Positions 24,332-37,599 of a stretch of 64,000 bases of DNA are shown one piece after another. The DNA lies in contig CM048840.1 of assembly GCA_026545765.1 (NCBI GenBank), positions 50,158,580 to 50,222,579 of the forward strand, written 5' to 3'. Every line of letters starts with the position of its first letter. Positions within the stretch are counted from its first letter, which is position 1. Below the pieces are notes generated by a model. The model was not told the DNA's origin. It did not search any database and saw only the letters and a list, made by a program, of their open reading frames with translations. The stretch is from Plantago major. Its lineage: Eukaryota; Streptophyta; Magnoliopsida; Lamiales; Plantaginaceae. A program made the translations under genes and the position numbers.

Positions 24332-24809
24332 ATGGGTCGCTTCTCGTCTGTTTTGTTTGTTCTCTTGCTTGTCTTGGTCATCACTGGTGAGCTCTCATGT
24401 TACATTTAATTAATTATCATCCCATTAATATGAACCGGTTAGATTTTAATTTATAACCTCACTTCTAATGGTACGCAATATAGTTATAATTGTACTTAAC
24501 ATTTAACTAATTATTATTTATTATGAAAGCGAAGGACCTACGACAATGACGGAACGACCTGAATAATCGACCCGTTTTATGGCCCAACCAATTGGGAGAG
24601 AATCAATAGATTCCTTTTCGGGACGTATGTATTGACATATAGAACCAATGGTTGGAGCGGTGAACAATTGCGAGTCCTTGAGCCAACGTTTTAGAGGACT
24701 TTGCTTCAGCGACACAAACTGTTCCAATGTTTGCAGAGCCGAGGGGTTCCATTGGGGTGACTGTCGGGGATTCCGACGTCGATGCTTCTGCCTTAGACAT
24801 TGTAAATAA
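24332..24809 (+). CDS. Plant defensin (cysteine-stabilised alpha-beta), two exons, intact
   Basis: Exon 1 (24332-24386) encodes [18 protein letters not shown], a hydrophobic secretion signal. Exon 2 (24643-24809) follows a GTGAGC...TATAG intron, and the phase-1 intron at the end of the signal peptide is typical of plant defensin genes. The product is about 73 residues and the mature part has exactly eight Cys in defensin spacing. It starts [12 protein letters not shown], has the CSNVC alpha-core and the gamma-core [12 protein letters not shown], and ends CLRHCK. It is Arg-rich and so basic. Such peptides are secreted and usually antifungal or antibacterial; here that is inferred from family membership. 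No lesion is visible in either exon. Splice sites are canonical and the reading frame is continuous. It stands alone, with no second defensin in the window. Confidence 0.9.
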
Positions 24810-26190
24810 TCCGGTGTTGTTTCAAATATAGTATTCAACCTTTGGTTTAAGAATAAGTATGTGGCTCAAGTCGACTACGTCTGTTTCAATTTGATTTGGT
24901 TAAATTATGGTTGTTTTATGTTAAATTATGTACAAAGTCCTTAAAAGAGACTTGCATCGGTGAGGACATGAGGGACCAATTGATGTTCTTAAATATCTGT
25001 GTGTGTGTGTGTGTAATTTTATGAGTAAACGTTTTATGGCACTATTTACGTATAATTGAGTTGTACATATAACACGATGTTCTTAATAAAAATCTTTTAC
25101 GATTCAAGTCATAACTGTTGATGTATAAGTCGAGTTTTATATTTCTTTAAACCAAGAGTTAAAATCTCGACACTACGGAAACTGGTAGTGAAGGTAAAGC
25201 TAACCCTGAGTGTCGTTCTCTCAAGGACTTAACTAAACCGAGTCTTGTTTACGATTAATTGTATACGAGTGAAAGGTAGTAAACAGGTTTTTGCTTTGGC
25301 AACGAATTTGAACTGTCTATTCTAACAAATAGGGAGAGTTGAACGAATGCAAGCAACTTGGATTATTTGATTCATTTTGAAGTGATGATGTAGTCTAATG
25401 CTAGATAGCAAGATTCATATGACCAATGCAGTTGATAGTTAACAACCTATGGGAGGTATTTGAGAATTTTCATTTTGAGTCTCAAAATAGCAAAAGTCTC
25501 ACATCTATAAGAAGGAAGAATCTCACAACTATATATGCGAAAAAATTATAATTCAAGATTGTAAAATTTAAACTAAATAAACAAAGCCAACCGTTAAATT
25601 AGAAAGACTAAATTGGTACTAACTCCGTTAGATTAGTAACTTCCTAATAGTTACTTTATATAGAATTCAGCAACAAAAAAAAAAAGAAAAAATTGTATAT
25701 GTGGGAAGTATTACGTTGATAAAATCGTAATTGGGTAATAAACGAGAGGGATGAATTAGTAATAGAGGGCTCAATAAGTTCCTAGGGCTATCTTACACAC
25801 ATGGACAAATCGTTTATTGTAAATATGAACTTGTAGACTAGGCTTAAGCAAACCAAACGGAGCCGTCGGGGAATGAGAGCTCAGATTTGGTGCCTAACGC
25901 TTGTCAAGATTTATCAACAAGGCACCTATATTGAGACAGTAGTACTAACACAAACAGAACACCAATTACCAGTGAGATAGCAGACATTATATCAATCCTG
26001 TGGTCTTTTTATGATAAGAGTTGCAGTTGCAGTAGCAGTAGCAGTTAATCAAAGATTACATGGATCATCTGAGCTATTCCTGTCATGCACAAAAATTAAC
26101 GGACTGATAAAACAATTCAGTTGTTTCCTGTAGTTTCTTTCTACTTATATTCTTCTTTTTCTACAACAAGCAATATCAAACTCAATTTTA
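24810..26190. other. Intergenic region between defensin and ASHR3 genes
   Basis: Convergent 3' flanks of the two genes. There is a short (tg)n run near 25001-25014 and otherwise unique AT-rich DNA with no gene signal. Confidence 0.45.
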
Positions 26191-29100
26191 TCAATTTCTT
26201 ATGATCCCTACAGTTGCAACTGATGTTCTATGTTTTTTCAGACCCCACGACAGTTTCACCCGCGTTTTCATCTTGCTCTTTGCACCAAACAGAATCCGCT
26301 TTCTGGTTCCAAGGTAGCCTTGACAGTTAGAAGCCCCACAATGGCATTCCACCTCTGGCCCGAACTGTACAAATCTACACAACTGAAAACATTAGCTTCC
26401 AAATTTCTTCAGCTGCCATAACTCAATGCCAACATAGCCTACAAACACAGTAACTAATAATATGGCCCAAGTGCCTAATGATATCATAGATGCATAAGAA
26501 ACCAAAAATTGATTCTTATACTCATTGAGAAAAAATTCATGTAAAAATATGCATCTCCTTGATGAACCATTCATCATGTCCTTTTGTTTTCTTAAAAAGT
26601 TTTTAACCTAGAGTTATTGGACAAGCGAAAACCATAGACTAAATTATAACTATAAATTGTGAAGTGTAGAAGCAGAAGACCAGCCATGCAATGGAGCATA
26701 CCTATAATCATAGGTCAGTGGTTCTCCAATCTCAATTGCTCTGGACGCAAAGACACCAACCCGCATCTCTCCTTCAACCTGCCTTTCAGAAAGGAAATAT
26801 AGCAAGAGATGAAATCAGAATCTTATGTGGCTGGTCTATATAGCAAGGTATAAAAGTACGCTCAATTCATTAGCAGAACATGATCAGCCCTAAATATCCA
26901 ATTGAAACAACGGCTGGTGTCTACTCATAACTAGCAAAAGTGTAAGCTGCATTTTACAGAAATTGTCATCACAATAAAAAATTATTTCACCGAACTCCAC
27001 AAAGTCTGCAGTGTATCCAAGCTCATATCCGCTGAGAGAAAATTTAAGTTATATTCTGCTCATTGTGAAGTTTGGCAAGGATAAATTAGTTTCATATCGA
27101 ATGCCATATAAGAAACTTATAGTGAGCGCCCAAATTTTGGTCATCTTTAAGAGATTGGTCAGTTATCCCGATGATGAAGCCCTTATGCTTTGGCATACTC
27201 AGGAAAATATAGATAACACGAAAAGGAAAATAAATACTAAGTAACTAATTAAAACAAAAACATAAGAAGAGAGACCGAAGTTACAAGCTAGCACGTGTTC
27301 TGCATGTGAGCAAAAACAAATCAGGAGTATTTTCCTCCACCAGCAAACCCAGGGGATACAGAATGTTCCTTGTGATTTCATCATTTCAAGCATAAAAAAT
27401 ATGCGGAAATATTTTCCGCTAAAAATTGCCATTATCTCTTTAATGCAAAGATCTATGTGAAAGAACTAACTTATAGTGCCAGAAGATTAATGCCTACTTT
27501 TCTGAAATACATCAGATAACGAACCAATGCATTGAAAATGAGTTGGAAAAGATGGTTGGTTTCTGGGCTAGACCAGAGAGAAAAATCTTCAGTAGAAGAT
27601 ATCAACAGAAATTTGTAGACGATCTGTTCACTTACCATTTCTCCAATTTACAATTTGGGGCACAGCTGTGATTTAGAAACCTTGAAGCATTCCCCTTGAA
27701 AGTTGCATCAATCACGAAATTCTTATTAATTTCACACATATAGAAGTTTTTTGCATCTTGATCTTTCAAATCCCACAGCCTCCTTTCGCACATTGCATCA
27801 TCAATAACTGAATCATATAGAACAAAGTATGAGATCGATAAAATATCTGATTATTATACTATCATATATGATTTTCTCTTGACATGATTTTTTGGTAATT
27901 TGACATAATAGGACAGGAGAGAATACATATACTGCAGAAGCAGATCAGGGTGAATACCAGGCACAGCAATTCAACAGGCAAGTATTAAAGGAAAGGTAAA
28001 GCAATAGAACCTCAAAGCACTTTAATCTGTCATGACAAATTACCTTCTCCGACATACTCTATTATAAATTCCTCTTTCTTGATTGACTCAGCAGCGACTG
28101 CACCCCAACCACAATGTTCTGTCTGATAGCAACATTCACAATGCTTTTTACTCGTACGGCATTAAAGCCGAAATTAACAACCAGATTCTGGGAACAAAAT
28201 CAACAAAAGCTTACCCTGACAATCTGAATCTTTTTCATTTTCTGAAAGGGTCTGTTTGTGCACTTTTCAGAGCAATGACAAGCTTTTGAGCAGCTGATGC
28301 ACTGAACCCTGTGATATTGAAAAATATATAATCATAACAAAATTTATTTGTGTAAGAATAAAATTGTGGAATTCCTCAAGTAGAACATTTTGCAACTTAG
28401 ATCTAAGAACAACTGAATTACTGAAGAATTTTAACTGGATAGTTCAACAATCAGAAAAGGCTTGCAAGATAATGATGCACCATTACCATATAACTCATGG
28501 ACAATAAATGTGATTTTTTTACAAAATGAGCATATTATACAAAATGACAAAATAAACTTATGAAGTAGGACATTGAGAAAGAAAAAAAAAAAGTTTATAA
28601 ATGGGTTAAGAGTCTTAAGACTTCAATTGAATGGACCACATATCAATTAATGCATCAAGAGAACATTTGTACATGCATCTGTTAAAGGGAAGTGAAAATC
28701 AAAGATTTCAAAGCACAAGTGCAAGTAAAAAGTTGCAAAAACAGGGATGAAACATACTACAAAGGGATAAATTTTCCATCTTGCTTTGCAACTTCGAATG
28801 GAAATGGCAGCTAAGAATCAAAGTACATGTATGGGGACAGGGCCTGTACGATTCACCCGAAAGAAATAATGTTTTTACAATTATTTATGTCAACGATTCA
28901 TGTATCAGTTACAATGACGTATGAGAAATCGTTTCCATAAAAATAGTTTCCAAAACAAACTGAAAGAGAAAGACATGACATTCTTCAGTACAAAATAGAA
29001 AGTTTCGCTGAACGAAAACAATACCTGCATACACAGGCATCAGAGCACTGGGTTGGATGGCAGCGACATCCGCTGTCCCTATCAATTCGCTTTCTCTTGA

Positions 29101-32100
29101 CAAGGTACACATCTAGTCTAGTGAAGGTTTTTACAGAAACTTATGACTTTATGGGCATGTAGTTCTTAGTACCAGATATATTCTAGTGGCAATCATTTAC
29201 TGCCAGATTTCAAATTATTTCCTAAGGTAGATAATATTTCAGGCCCAAAAATGAAATTATGAAACCATATGTATAGGATACTTCGCTTGATTTGCACGTA
29301 AGGATGCGGCTCCAACTTAGTTTCAGTCTGTTCTATCCAGCTTTCATCAAATGTGAACTCCTTATAATGTGGAAGAGGCAAGAGAGAGAATACATCCTGA
29401 AAAGCATATTAGAAACATTGTAGGTGAGTCAGAAACAAGGAATATAAGTCTAGAAACTGGGGCAAAAAAGACATTTCATATCACTAGGATATACAAGAAT
29501 GTTTTATCAGATAGGTTTCGCTGATACAATGTAGTTAGGAACAGATTTATCAACTCCCAGAAAGGAAAATAAATTAATGGTTAAAATCTAACCTCAATGC
29601 TGGTTGCGACAACCTCCTGCTGCACAGTAAACAAGATTTATCAGTCACTGATCATTATAGTAAGACAGAGAACAAAGCTAATGAACCAACCTTAGAGGCT
29701 ATGTCTTGCTATACTGTGCACTTAAGCTTCGAATTTTATAGTGTTAATAATGTAATTTTACGGTAAAAAATTAGGCTTAAAGTAACCGATACTTTATTAA
29801 GATATAATTACAATTTGATACTATATAATGAGTTGTCATCGAAAACTTATGGAAAAAAAATGAAAAGGATGTAGCACAAGTAGAAACAACTGAGTTTTTC
29901 TAAAAAAAAAAAAAAACTGAGTCACGCATACAGACAATTTGATAGGTATCCAGTAAGAGGACTACGTCGACAACACCACCACCAACAATGCTCTTGATTA
30001 GAAATGGACATAACCTCTATAATTTCACTTCTATGTTTTCTGGCTTCAATTTCCAAAACCAAATTATTATTGCCACTATTCAAATTGCATTAAACCCTAA
30101 ATGCACTTCTTCATGTAAATAAATCTTGTGCTGGAATCCTAGCACTAAGCTTAATGGTCATTTTGTCACCCAGTAGGACATTCCGAAATGATACCAGCTT
30201 GAATTAAATCATCTAGGAGAGCCGATATGGATGCGACAAGTGGACAAGAAAAACAAGGCCAAGAATTGCGTAACTTGACATTCTTAAGCATGCACAACGC
30301 TCAGTTTCCACAAGGATACTATCTTACTATTTGTATTAAATAAAGTACCACATATGGTAAGGTCACCTTGATTGTTGTCTAGTGTAACACATTATAAACA
30401 TAACCTCAAGTCGCTTTGAGCAATTTCAGCTAGCATCTAAACCTTATTTCACTTAACTGCCATATTTCGTGATTGTAACATATGTCCGTGGAACAATACC
30501 CTCAGCTCACGGAGTGCGTATGCGCAAGCGTGTATGCTAATCTGTGCCCAAGGATGCACATCAACTCCAAGCGTAGATTATGGAATGACAACATTAAAAA
30601 GAAAAGGAAGAAGAAGAAGAAGAATTGGAAACTCAAAAAACTGGAATGTAATCAACAGAAAACATGGTATGCCCTTAACACCAAATATCTCTCTTCCCTA
30701 AAGTTTGCTTTCTTAGTAACTAAGATAGAAGGGCATCATTCTTATCCCACATGTACTTATGGTCACAACAATTTGAACTTCAGGTCTTTCTAGCAACCTT
30801 ATGTGATCAAAGAGAAAAAAATGTTGAAAAATACTTTACTTTTCTCTCCCTGCCACAACTTTGCAAATGGGGCGAGGACTTAATTGAGCAGAGTTATTCA
30901 GAACATAGCATATTGATTAAGACTTCAAGTGATCACTATTGAGAATAAGACTTATTGACATCATGTAGTAACACATTATCAACCAAATAGGGGGAACTTG
31001 TGTTAGAAATTCTAACCGTCGGAAATTAGGAAAATTGTGTGGGTCGTGTTATGAACCTTTCTATTCTTTTAGGTGTGTGCAAATCAGAGGAATGCGCAAA
31101 ACCTAGATGGTTGATGTGATTGAAATCTTACTCACTACCAACTACCTAATCATTCTCTTTGCATTAAGAAACAAAAAAATGTTAAGTGCAAAACATTTCT
31201 GGACAATTGCGCTTTTCTGAATGATATCACTTCATACCTTAAATCAAGTCCTTTCAGAGAGACAAACTGAATGCTAAAATAAGTAAAGGGTACTAACTAA
31301 GCAACTTTTTACCGTGGGAACTTTAATAAGTAATAAAATCCAGATTTTTATCAAGGATTTCAACTACAGAACTAGGAAGAAATTTCTGGAGTTGGAAATA
31401 CTTTTGAGCAGCAGCAGAGTTATATGTAGATAAAAATATAAAACTTAATTACTGTAAAATTTAAACTAGCCTTGCTTCTTTTTCAACCAAATCCTTATTT
31501 CATTTTGCTTCTCCCAGTCGTCGAGCCTGATCGACTAGACTATTTTAGCCAACCCCCGGCAACACAACAGCTAAAGCATGTTGGTTCAATTTAGAGATAA
31601 CAATGCATCAAAATTGACACATTGCTGGGCATTTAAACATGCATATGAGGTGCGTCAAATTAAATGACAAGAATTTTAAATATAAAAGAGAGAAACTAAT
31701 AGCCGTTTTGATTTTCCCTATGTTCTCCAATTTTATAGAAACATTATGAACTATGCTTGAATGATATGCCACAACAGTTGGCAACCAGCATGTAGACAAA
31801 TGATCCAAAAGCAACTTTAACAGCACCAAGGTCATGATGTTTTTTTCCCTTTCACCTCCACAATGTAATACAAATGACTGATGACAGTTTCCACTTGTAC
31901 TAATGAACTTCTGAAATGGTGATCTGGGGTCTAACATTGTAGGGAGAAGAAGATATACCAAACTTGTTATAGTTAAATTGTTAAAGCATAAGAGTACAAT
32001 TTCAATTTTCCCATCCAAATAATGATACAGAGTATGCAAGAAGGTGTTCCAGAGAATACCGCAATGGCCTCTCACTGACTACATTAATCAAACTACAAGG

Positions 32101-35100
32101 AATTTTTAACAGCCATCTAAAGTCAGGAGAAAGCAGGTGAACAAAGAAAGAGATGAATAGACCTTCTTCTTCGAATGCATATCAGAATGATGCCTCCAAC
32201 AAATGGCTTCCCCTGGTCTGTCAGGGAAATGGACTACATGCTCTGGAAATGGAGCGCATTTATCATGAGATGCTATTAGACATCTTATGCATCGCCACAA
32301 ATGATACTGTTGCTTACATAGAAAGCATGCCTGCTCAGATAAGAAAGATTTTAGCAAACTTGAGCTTAAGCAAGGTAAGGCAACAATATTTCGTCTTTTA
32401 AGTCAAACATTTGCACAAGATAAAATGATCTATCACACAAAGCGTGCCTACTCAGATAAGAAAGATTAAGCAAACTTCAGCTTGAACTTGAGCAAGGTAA
32501 TAAAACAACATTTAACTTTAGTAGAAAAGTTAAACATGGTGGAATGACTCAGCTTACAGCAGACGATGCCAAGACTGTGTACCAAGATTAGTCGAGCTTA
32601 TCCACAATTGAATTTAAGCAATCCTCCATTGTCTATCACTTACTAGTTTAAGCAGAAGAAAAACCAACCTCCATAATTAACAAGAAATAAAAAGTCCACC
32701 CAGAGCAGAATTTTATGGAGAAATGCAACCTAGACCAGACATTGCTTTCTTTTTTTTAAATGATAAATAACGAAAAGGAAAACAAATGTTCAATATAATC
32801 TAGAGAGAACGTGTACTACTCACTACCAACAAAAGTAGTTCTCCAAAACCTTGGTTTCCCCCCAGATTAATTAGAACTACAGCAAAGCTGAATAATGATT
32901 TATGAAGTCACACTAAACAAAATCTACAAGATACCAACAGTGACAAATTTGCAGTGAATGCCTCTTCTGAGGTGCTTTCCTTGCGTTATATAGGAGAAAA
33001 TTACAGAGATAAGTATAAAGATAAGATAGAATCCACAACAAACTCTAATACATCTGAACTATAGTTAACCAAATATTGACAGAAATATAAGCACATTAAA
33101 AACCCCTCAAATTTAATGCTGGTGAGTTCACTAGCAGCAATTTGCTAACTAGAAACTGATGTGGTTGGAAAGCCATAGCTTTTGTAAAGATATCAGCTAC
33201 TTGGTCTTTCGCGGACATGATGGAGAGAAATAGTTTTAGCTGCATAAGCATCTCTAATGTAACGGCAATCCACCTCAATGTGTTTCGTACGTTGAATATC
33301 ACTTATATCGTCTACATGAAGTGGAGTGGAGTTTCAGCGCTTGAAACCAAGTTCTGAAAGGATTCCACGTAAACACATAAATTTAGAACATGCTGCAGAT
33401 ATTCCTCGACATTCAGCCTCTGTCGAAGACTTAGACACACAATCCTGCTTCTTACATGCCCAAGAGAAGTAGTTTTGCCAGTCAACATAACAATGCTCAG
33501 AGATTCAGATCATATGATCATTGGATCAAGATATGCAGAAACACGAGACCAAGAAAACCGAGAACTCTAAGGCCAGAGTTGGCTGTTCGAAAGGAGAAAG
33601 GAAAAAAAAAACTCTGGGAGTAGGAAATTCGCTCGTATACCATGACAAATTTGCAGTGAATGTCTCTTCTGAGTTCTGAGGTGCTTGCCTCCCATTATAT
33701 AGGAGATAATTACAAGGTAGAATCTACAACAAACTCTAATATATTTTGAACTACAGGTGACCAAATCTTAACAAAAATTTAGCACATTAATTATAAGGTA
33801 GAATCTAAAACAAACTCTAATATATTTTGAACTATAGTTGACCAAATCTTAACAAAAATATCAGCACATTAATCAACGGTTGTTGGCTCAAGTACCAAGG
33901 TCTTGAGTTAGAGCCTTGTGGTGGAAAAAACGCCGCACACACGTAGCATATACCGGTGGGAAACCAAAATTATAAATAAATAAATAACCTACAAGATGAC
34001 TACATGCACTTCTGAAGTAACTTTCTGATATGCAGTGAAATTATGATCACCGAGCAATCACCATTAAGAGTTCAAAGGAAAAGTTAAAAAATTGTGTAAG
34101 CCAGACATTTCACAAAACACTTCAAAGATTTTCTCCAATAGATTACATGAAACTCAGCGAAGAAAGAATATCGAATGATACTGAACACTGATACTTACAT
34201 GTTGGGGACACTTAAACTTCTTTGAAGATGAGAAGCCGAGACTTTCTTTTGCACATTTTAGGTGAAAATTTCCCTGACAGCTTCGGACTGAGCATAATAC
34301 CTCCTCTCCTGGGGAGACAACATTTTGGCAAACACGACATTGGACCTAAGACAAATCAAAATCAATTTAATACATTGGTACTGCATAGGCTTAACCATTA
34401 TTGATCTATATAGCATAACCTACAACGGGCAAAAACTTGATCGTAAATATAAGGAAACGTGAAATTAAAAATCGAATAAAATATTTAGAACCAAAACAAC
34501 ATTCAGGTTATGGAAGCCGAATTATTTTTCTTCTTTTGGTTTAGTTATTTTATACCCAAAATGGGGCTTTGGCCTTTTTGAGCAACCCTATCACATTCCC
34601 CTGAAATTTTTACATGCGCACACACACACACACATAATGTATGAGGAAGAACTAGAACACCACCACGGCACCCAAGTATTATGCACACTATAACATTTCG
34701 ACCATCCAACCCAACTTCTTCAACAGACGGACCCTATTGCATAGCAATATGAGTAGATCCTTGAATTTTCCTAATTGACCACGAATTACCAAAACGCAGA
34801 ACTCAGCCAAAGCATGAGTCATATACTAGAAAATTAACCATCTTTTAAGTTTTAATGTACTCCTACATTAGAAAAAATCAATTCTAATTAGGGGAGTGTT
34901 TAAGGATTTTACTTGGGAAAGATTGTTTTTTTCCTGAGAATTTCACTTCATTTTAACGAACACCAATACACTTGTTGAAACCTGTCCCGAATTTCACTTG
35001 CACGGAAATTAACACCCAAAAAAAATCAATTCAGTGTGAAAGACGACATTTAATAACTCTCTGAAAAAAATAAAAATTACAAAGGAAAAAAAAAAAAAAA

Positions 35101-35341
35101 AGAGGAAAGGTTTCTGGAGAAGTACCGATTTGAGTTGTCGAAACCCTTGGTGAATCTTACTAGTTTGGTTGGATTTGCAATGAAATTGAATTGGTTGTTG
35201 CTGAGCATCTAGCTCGAACAGTCGTTTTCCAGAATCCATTAACTCTGTCTCAACCCTCAGATCGACCGGAATGTGGTTCGGTTTCGGCTCTGACGAGGTT
35301 GGTTCTGACCAGCTGAGCAGGAGATTGGCAAGGTCTGGCAT
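26191..35341 (-). CDS. ASHR3: ASHR3-type PHD-SET histone-lysine methyltransferase, 11 exons
   Basis: A nuclear chromatin enzyme that methylates histone H3 lysine; in Arabidopsis ASHR3/SDG4 acts in stamen and pollen development. Exons, all with compatible phases: 35126-35341 (start [12 protein letters not shown]), 34199-34345, 32163-32330, 29593-29619, 29282-29396, 29025-29112, 28215-28308, 28044-28122, 27636-27807, 26702-26782, 26191-26374, totalling 1371 nt (456 codons plus stop). The PHD-like zinc finger spans exons 2-3 ([39 protein letters not shown]). Exons 6-7 form the Cys-rich AWS part ([26 protein letters not shown]). SET follows: [50 protein letters not shown], and post-[16 protein letters not shown]. 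All key SET motifs are intact. ASHR3 is preferred over ASHH genes because of the N-terminal PHD; exon boundaries are read by eye. Confidence 0.88.
32941..33875 (-). mobile_element. Short Copia derivative in an ASHR3 intron
   Basis: Direct repeats beginning tgacaaatttgcagtgaatg occur at 32941 and 33643 and serve as LTRs. On the minus strand a TGGTATACGAGC sequence follows the right LTR, close to the initiator-Met tRNA primer site, and AAATTTGAGGGGTTT precedes the left LTR as a polypurine tract. Between them, in broken frames from about 33500 to 33110, RNase H motifs read [19 protein letters not shown] and [11 protein letters not shown]. Gag, integrase and RT are gone. The right LTR is lengthened by an 83-bp tandem duplication (aaggtagaatct units at 33713 and 33796). 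Possible target duplication acag/acgg. Confidence 0.75.
33879..33985 (+). mobile_element. tRNA-derived SINE in an ASHR3 intron
   Basis: Related to the SINE at 1189: gttgttggctcaagt followed by ggtcttgagttagagcc, cgccgcacacacgtagcata and ggtgggaaacc, then an A-rich aataaataaataa tail. It abuts the Copia derivative. The boxes are more diverged than in the 1189 copy. Confidence 0.55.
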
Positions 35342-35755
35342 TTTTAGAGAGAGAATTTAAGAAAGTGAGTTAATGCCCATACCATACATTTGATTTTTTG
35401 TCCTGTCTCAAATCTGATTCCATCAATGTCTTTCAGCTTTCAGATGGGGGCTTTTTGAGCGGGAACATGGAATTTTTCGGACTCCTTGTCATTTCGCAGA
35501 TATACCCTCCTTCAATCTTTACTACTACTTCATTTTGTGCCCCACTAATTTGTTTATCATTTCCTACTTCATGTTTCTCTCTTCAAAACCGTTGTCGAAC
35601 CACTAAATGTTTGTTCAGCGAGCATTTAGGAACATTGGAAAAATAATTGATTCATGGTTTCAATATGAATCCAAATATTGAAATCCAAATCTACTGAGTC
35701 TATCTTTTGTGTATAAGATGTTGTGACAACCCATCCAAAAGATAAACTGAGCTCT
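35342..35755. other. Upstream region of ASHR3
   Basis: Presumed promoter and 5' UTR of the minus-strand gene. No regulatory motif could be called with confidence. Confidence 0.35.
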
Positions 35756-35759
35756 AGGC

Positions 35760-36306
35760 CTTGCTATATTTCCAAAAACAACCTCCTCCATGGTACATTA
35801 ATTCTTGGTCCTGTGATATCCTTGTAAATACTCCTAGTAGGGAATTTCAAATGCCCTTGTAGCTTCCTCCATGTACCAGTCTGAATTACTGAGTTCCTAC
35901 ATTTTAGAATAGCTTTCAATATCCAGTAACAAGATGAACGAGGCTTATATAATGTAGGGCATCCTTGTTCTTTATGAAGTCGGTATGCACCTACTTCACC
36001 CATAATTAATCTGCTCTTGCACTTAGATGCCATAACAATTTGGCCATATAAACCATACTCCTTTACAACAGAGATAACTTGTAGGCCTCCTGAATATCTT
36101 GGTTCACATATCTTATCCCAAGTTATTGGAGCTTTTTTACTTATTGAATATGTACCACTCCAAAGGAAAGATCTGCTTAAGCTCTCAACATGCCTTAAAA
36201 CATTTATAGGTAAAGGAAAAACTTTCATCCAGTAAGTTGCAATACCAAATAACACACTTTTATGAGTTGCAGTCTTCTTGCATAATGATGGGCGTTAGGA
36301 AAAATG
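35760..36306 (-). pseudogene. L1-type LINE fragment (RT C-terminal region)
   Basis: The minus strand reads HHYARRLQLIKVC, then after a frameshift YWMKVFPLPINVLRHVE, SFLWSGTYSISKKAPITWDK and EPRYSGGLQVISV, the thumb and downstream part of plant L1 reverse transcriptase. The catalytic core is missing. It belongs to a different LINE subfamily from the 18.4-20.9 kb copy, judging by the sequence. Confidence 0.8.
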
Positions 36307-36351
36307 AATATCGTTGTATTTAAGCTCTCTCCAATCACTCGCAAAGATTTA

Positions 36352-36609
36352 CTTCCTCCATCCCGTTCCATGTGTCCCATTTTGACTTTTTTTTGGTCAA
36401 TCATCTTCAACTTTGACTACGAATTATTTATAAACCGCAAACGTAAGATGTTCAGTGAAATTATATTATGATTCTTTACGGACTAATTTTTCATGATATA
36501 ATTTAATCAAACATTTTACATTTGCGGTTTAAGATTAATTCATGGTCAAAGTTGAAGGCGGTTGACCTAAAAAAGTCAAAATGGGAAACATGGGACCGGA
36601 CGAAGGAAG
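36352..36609. mobile_element. Stowaway-type MITE
   Basis: 258 bp with ends cttcctccatcccgttccat and inverted cttccttcgtccggtcccat, flanked by TA at 36350 and 36610. The subterminal gtcccattttgac is inverted as gtcaaaatggga. It encodes nothing. Confidence 0.85.
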
Positions 36610-37590
36610 TAGTATTTAGACAGTTGGCATGGTAACTAACAGATAACGACACAAAGTTGAACGAAATTATTCTAAAGTGCGAAATTGTAAACAAAGTTCT
36701 TGGGGCTGTTTTGAATCAATCTTCATCAATGCTCAATAAACACGCATAAACGTAATCAAATTGTATTTAATTGCAAAGGGTAGAAAAAGTAAAGGTTTTA
36801 AATCAATGGTTTTGAATGTGTAAAGGTTCCCCAACATCCCTCGTACTGTGCCACTCCCAACTACTTAGTTAAAGACAACGTAATTGTCATCAATCGGCAG
36901 CAAGAATACATGTTTCAAAGATCAAGTCGTAGTTAATCTAAACACCCTCACGTTATACCAATGGAAAGTTGTGTCACACAAAAAGACCACCACGTCACAC
37001 ATGGACAAATAAAGAACAATTATGAATTACGTCTAAAACTAATTCATCAATATATCAGAACATATATAAAAAGTAGCACATCAGAGTTTCGGCGGTTCAT
37101 TTTTACTAAAAAGTCTAGCTACTCATAGCACATGTAGAAGTCATCATGACAATAATAAGAACAATAAAGAAAAGAAAAAGTTTGATTATTCTTGATGGTT
37201 GCGTTCTTCGTTCTTCAATGGTGTGACGTCCAGAGTTTATGCCTTCGGGGTTTCTCTAAGGTTTTCTTCTCTCTAGTCTTTTCGCTTTTCGAAAGAATAA
37301 GGGGTAATGATTTAAGTGACCCAAGGGCACTCTTTTATAGTGTTTAGAAGCTGTGAAAACCGACCATGTTCTTTATGGAAGGTGGAGGAAGATGAGCCTT
37401 GAATAAACGGACTTGGACCAATCCATTAATATTAAATGCATGCGAACGAGAAAAATATTTGTTCAATAGGCCCAAGGTAAGTCCATTTGGTCCATTAACC
37501 AAAAAGACCAAAATTCAAGTTGGATTGGCAACCCGCAAACCGGCTGACTATCTAGCTAGAGGCAACCCGCAAATCGGCGGGAGCTATCTA
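36610..37590. other. Intergenic region
   Basis: No gene recognised. Near 37545-37600 a short ctatctagctagagg unit occurs twice, just before the tandem array. Confidence 0.4.
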
Positions 37591-37599
37591 GCTAGAGGT

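Noticed and set aside
31608..32075. 155-codon minus-strand frame
   Set aside because: It lies within an ASHR3 intron, has no known domain and no splice sites joining it to neighbours.
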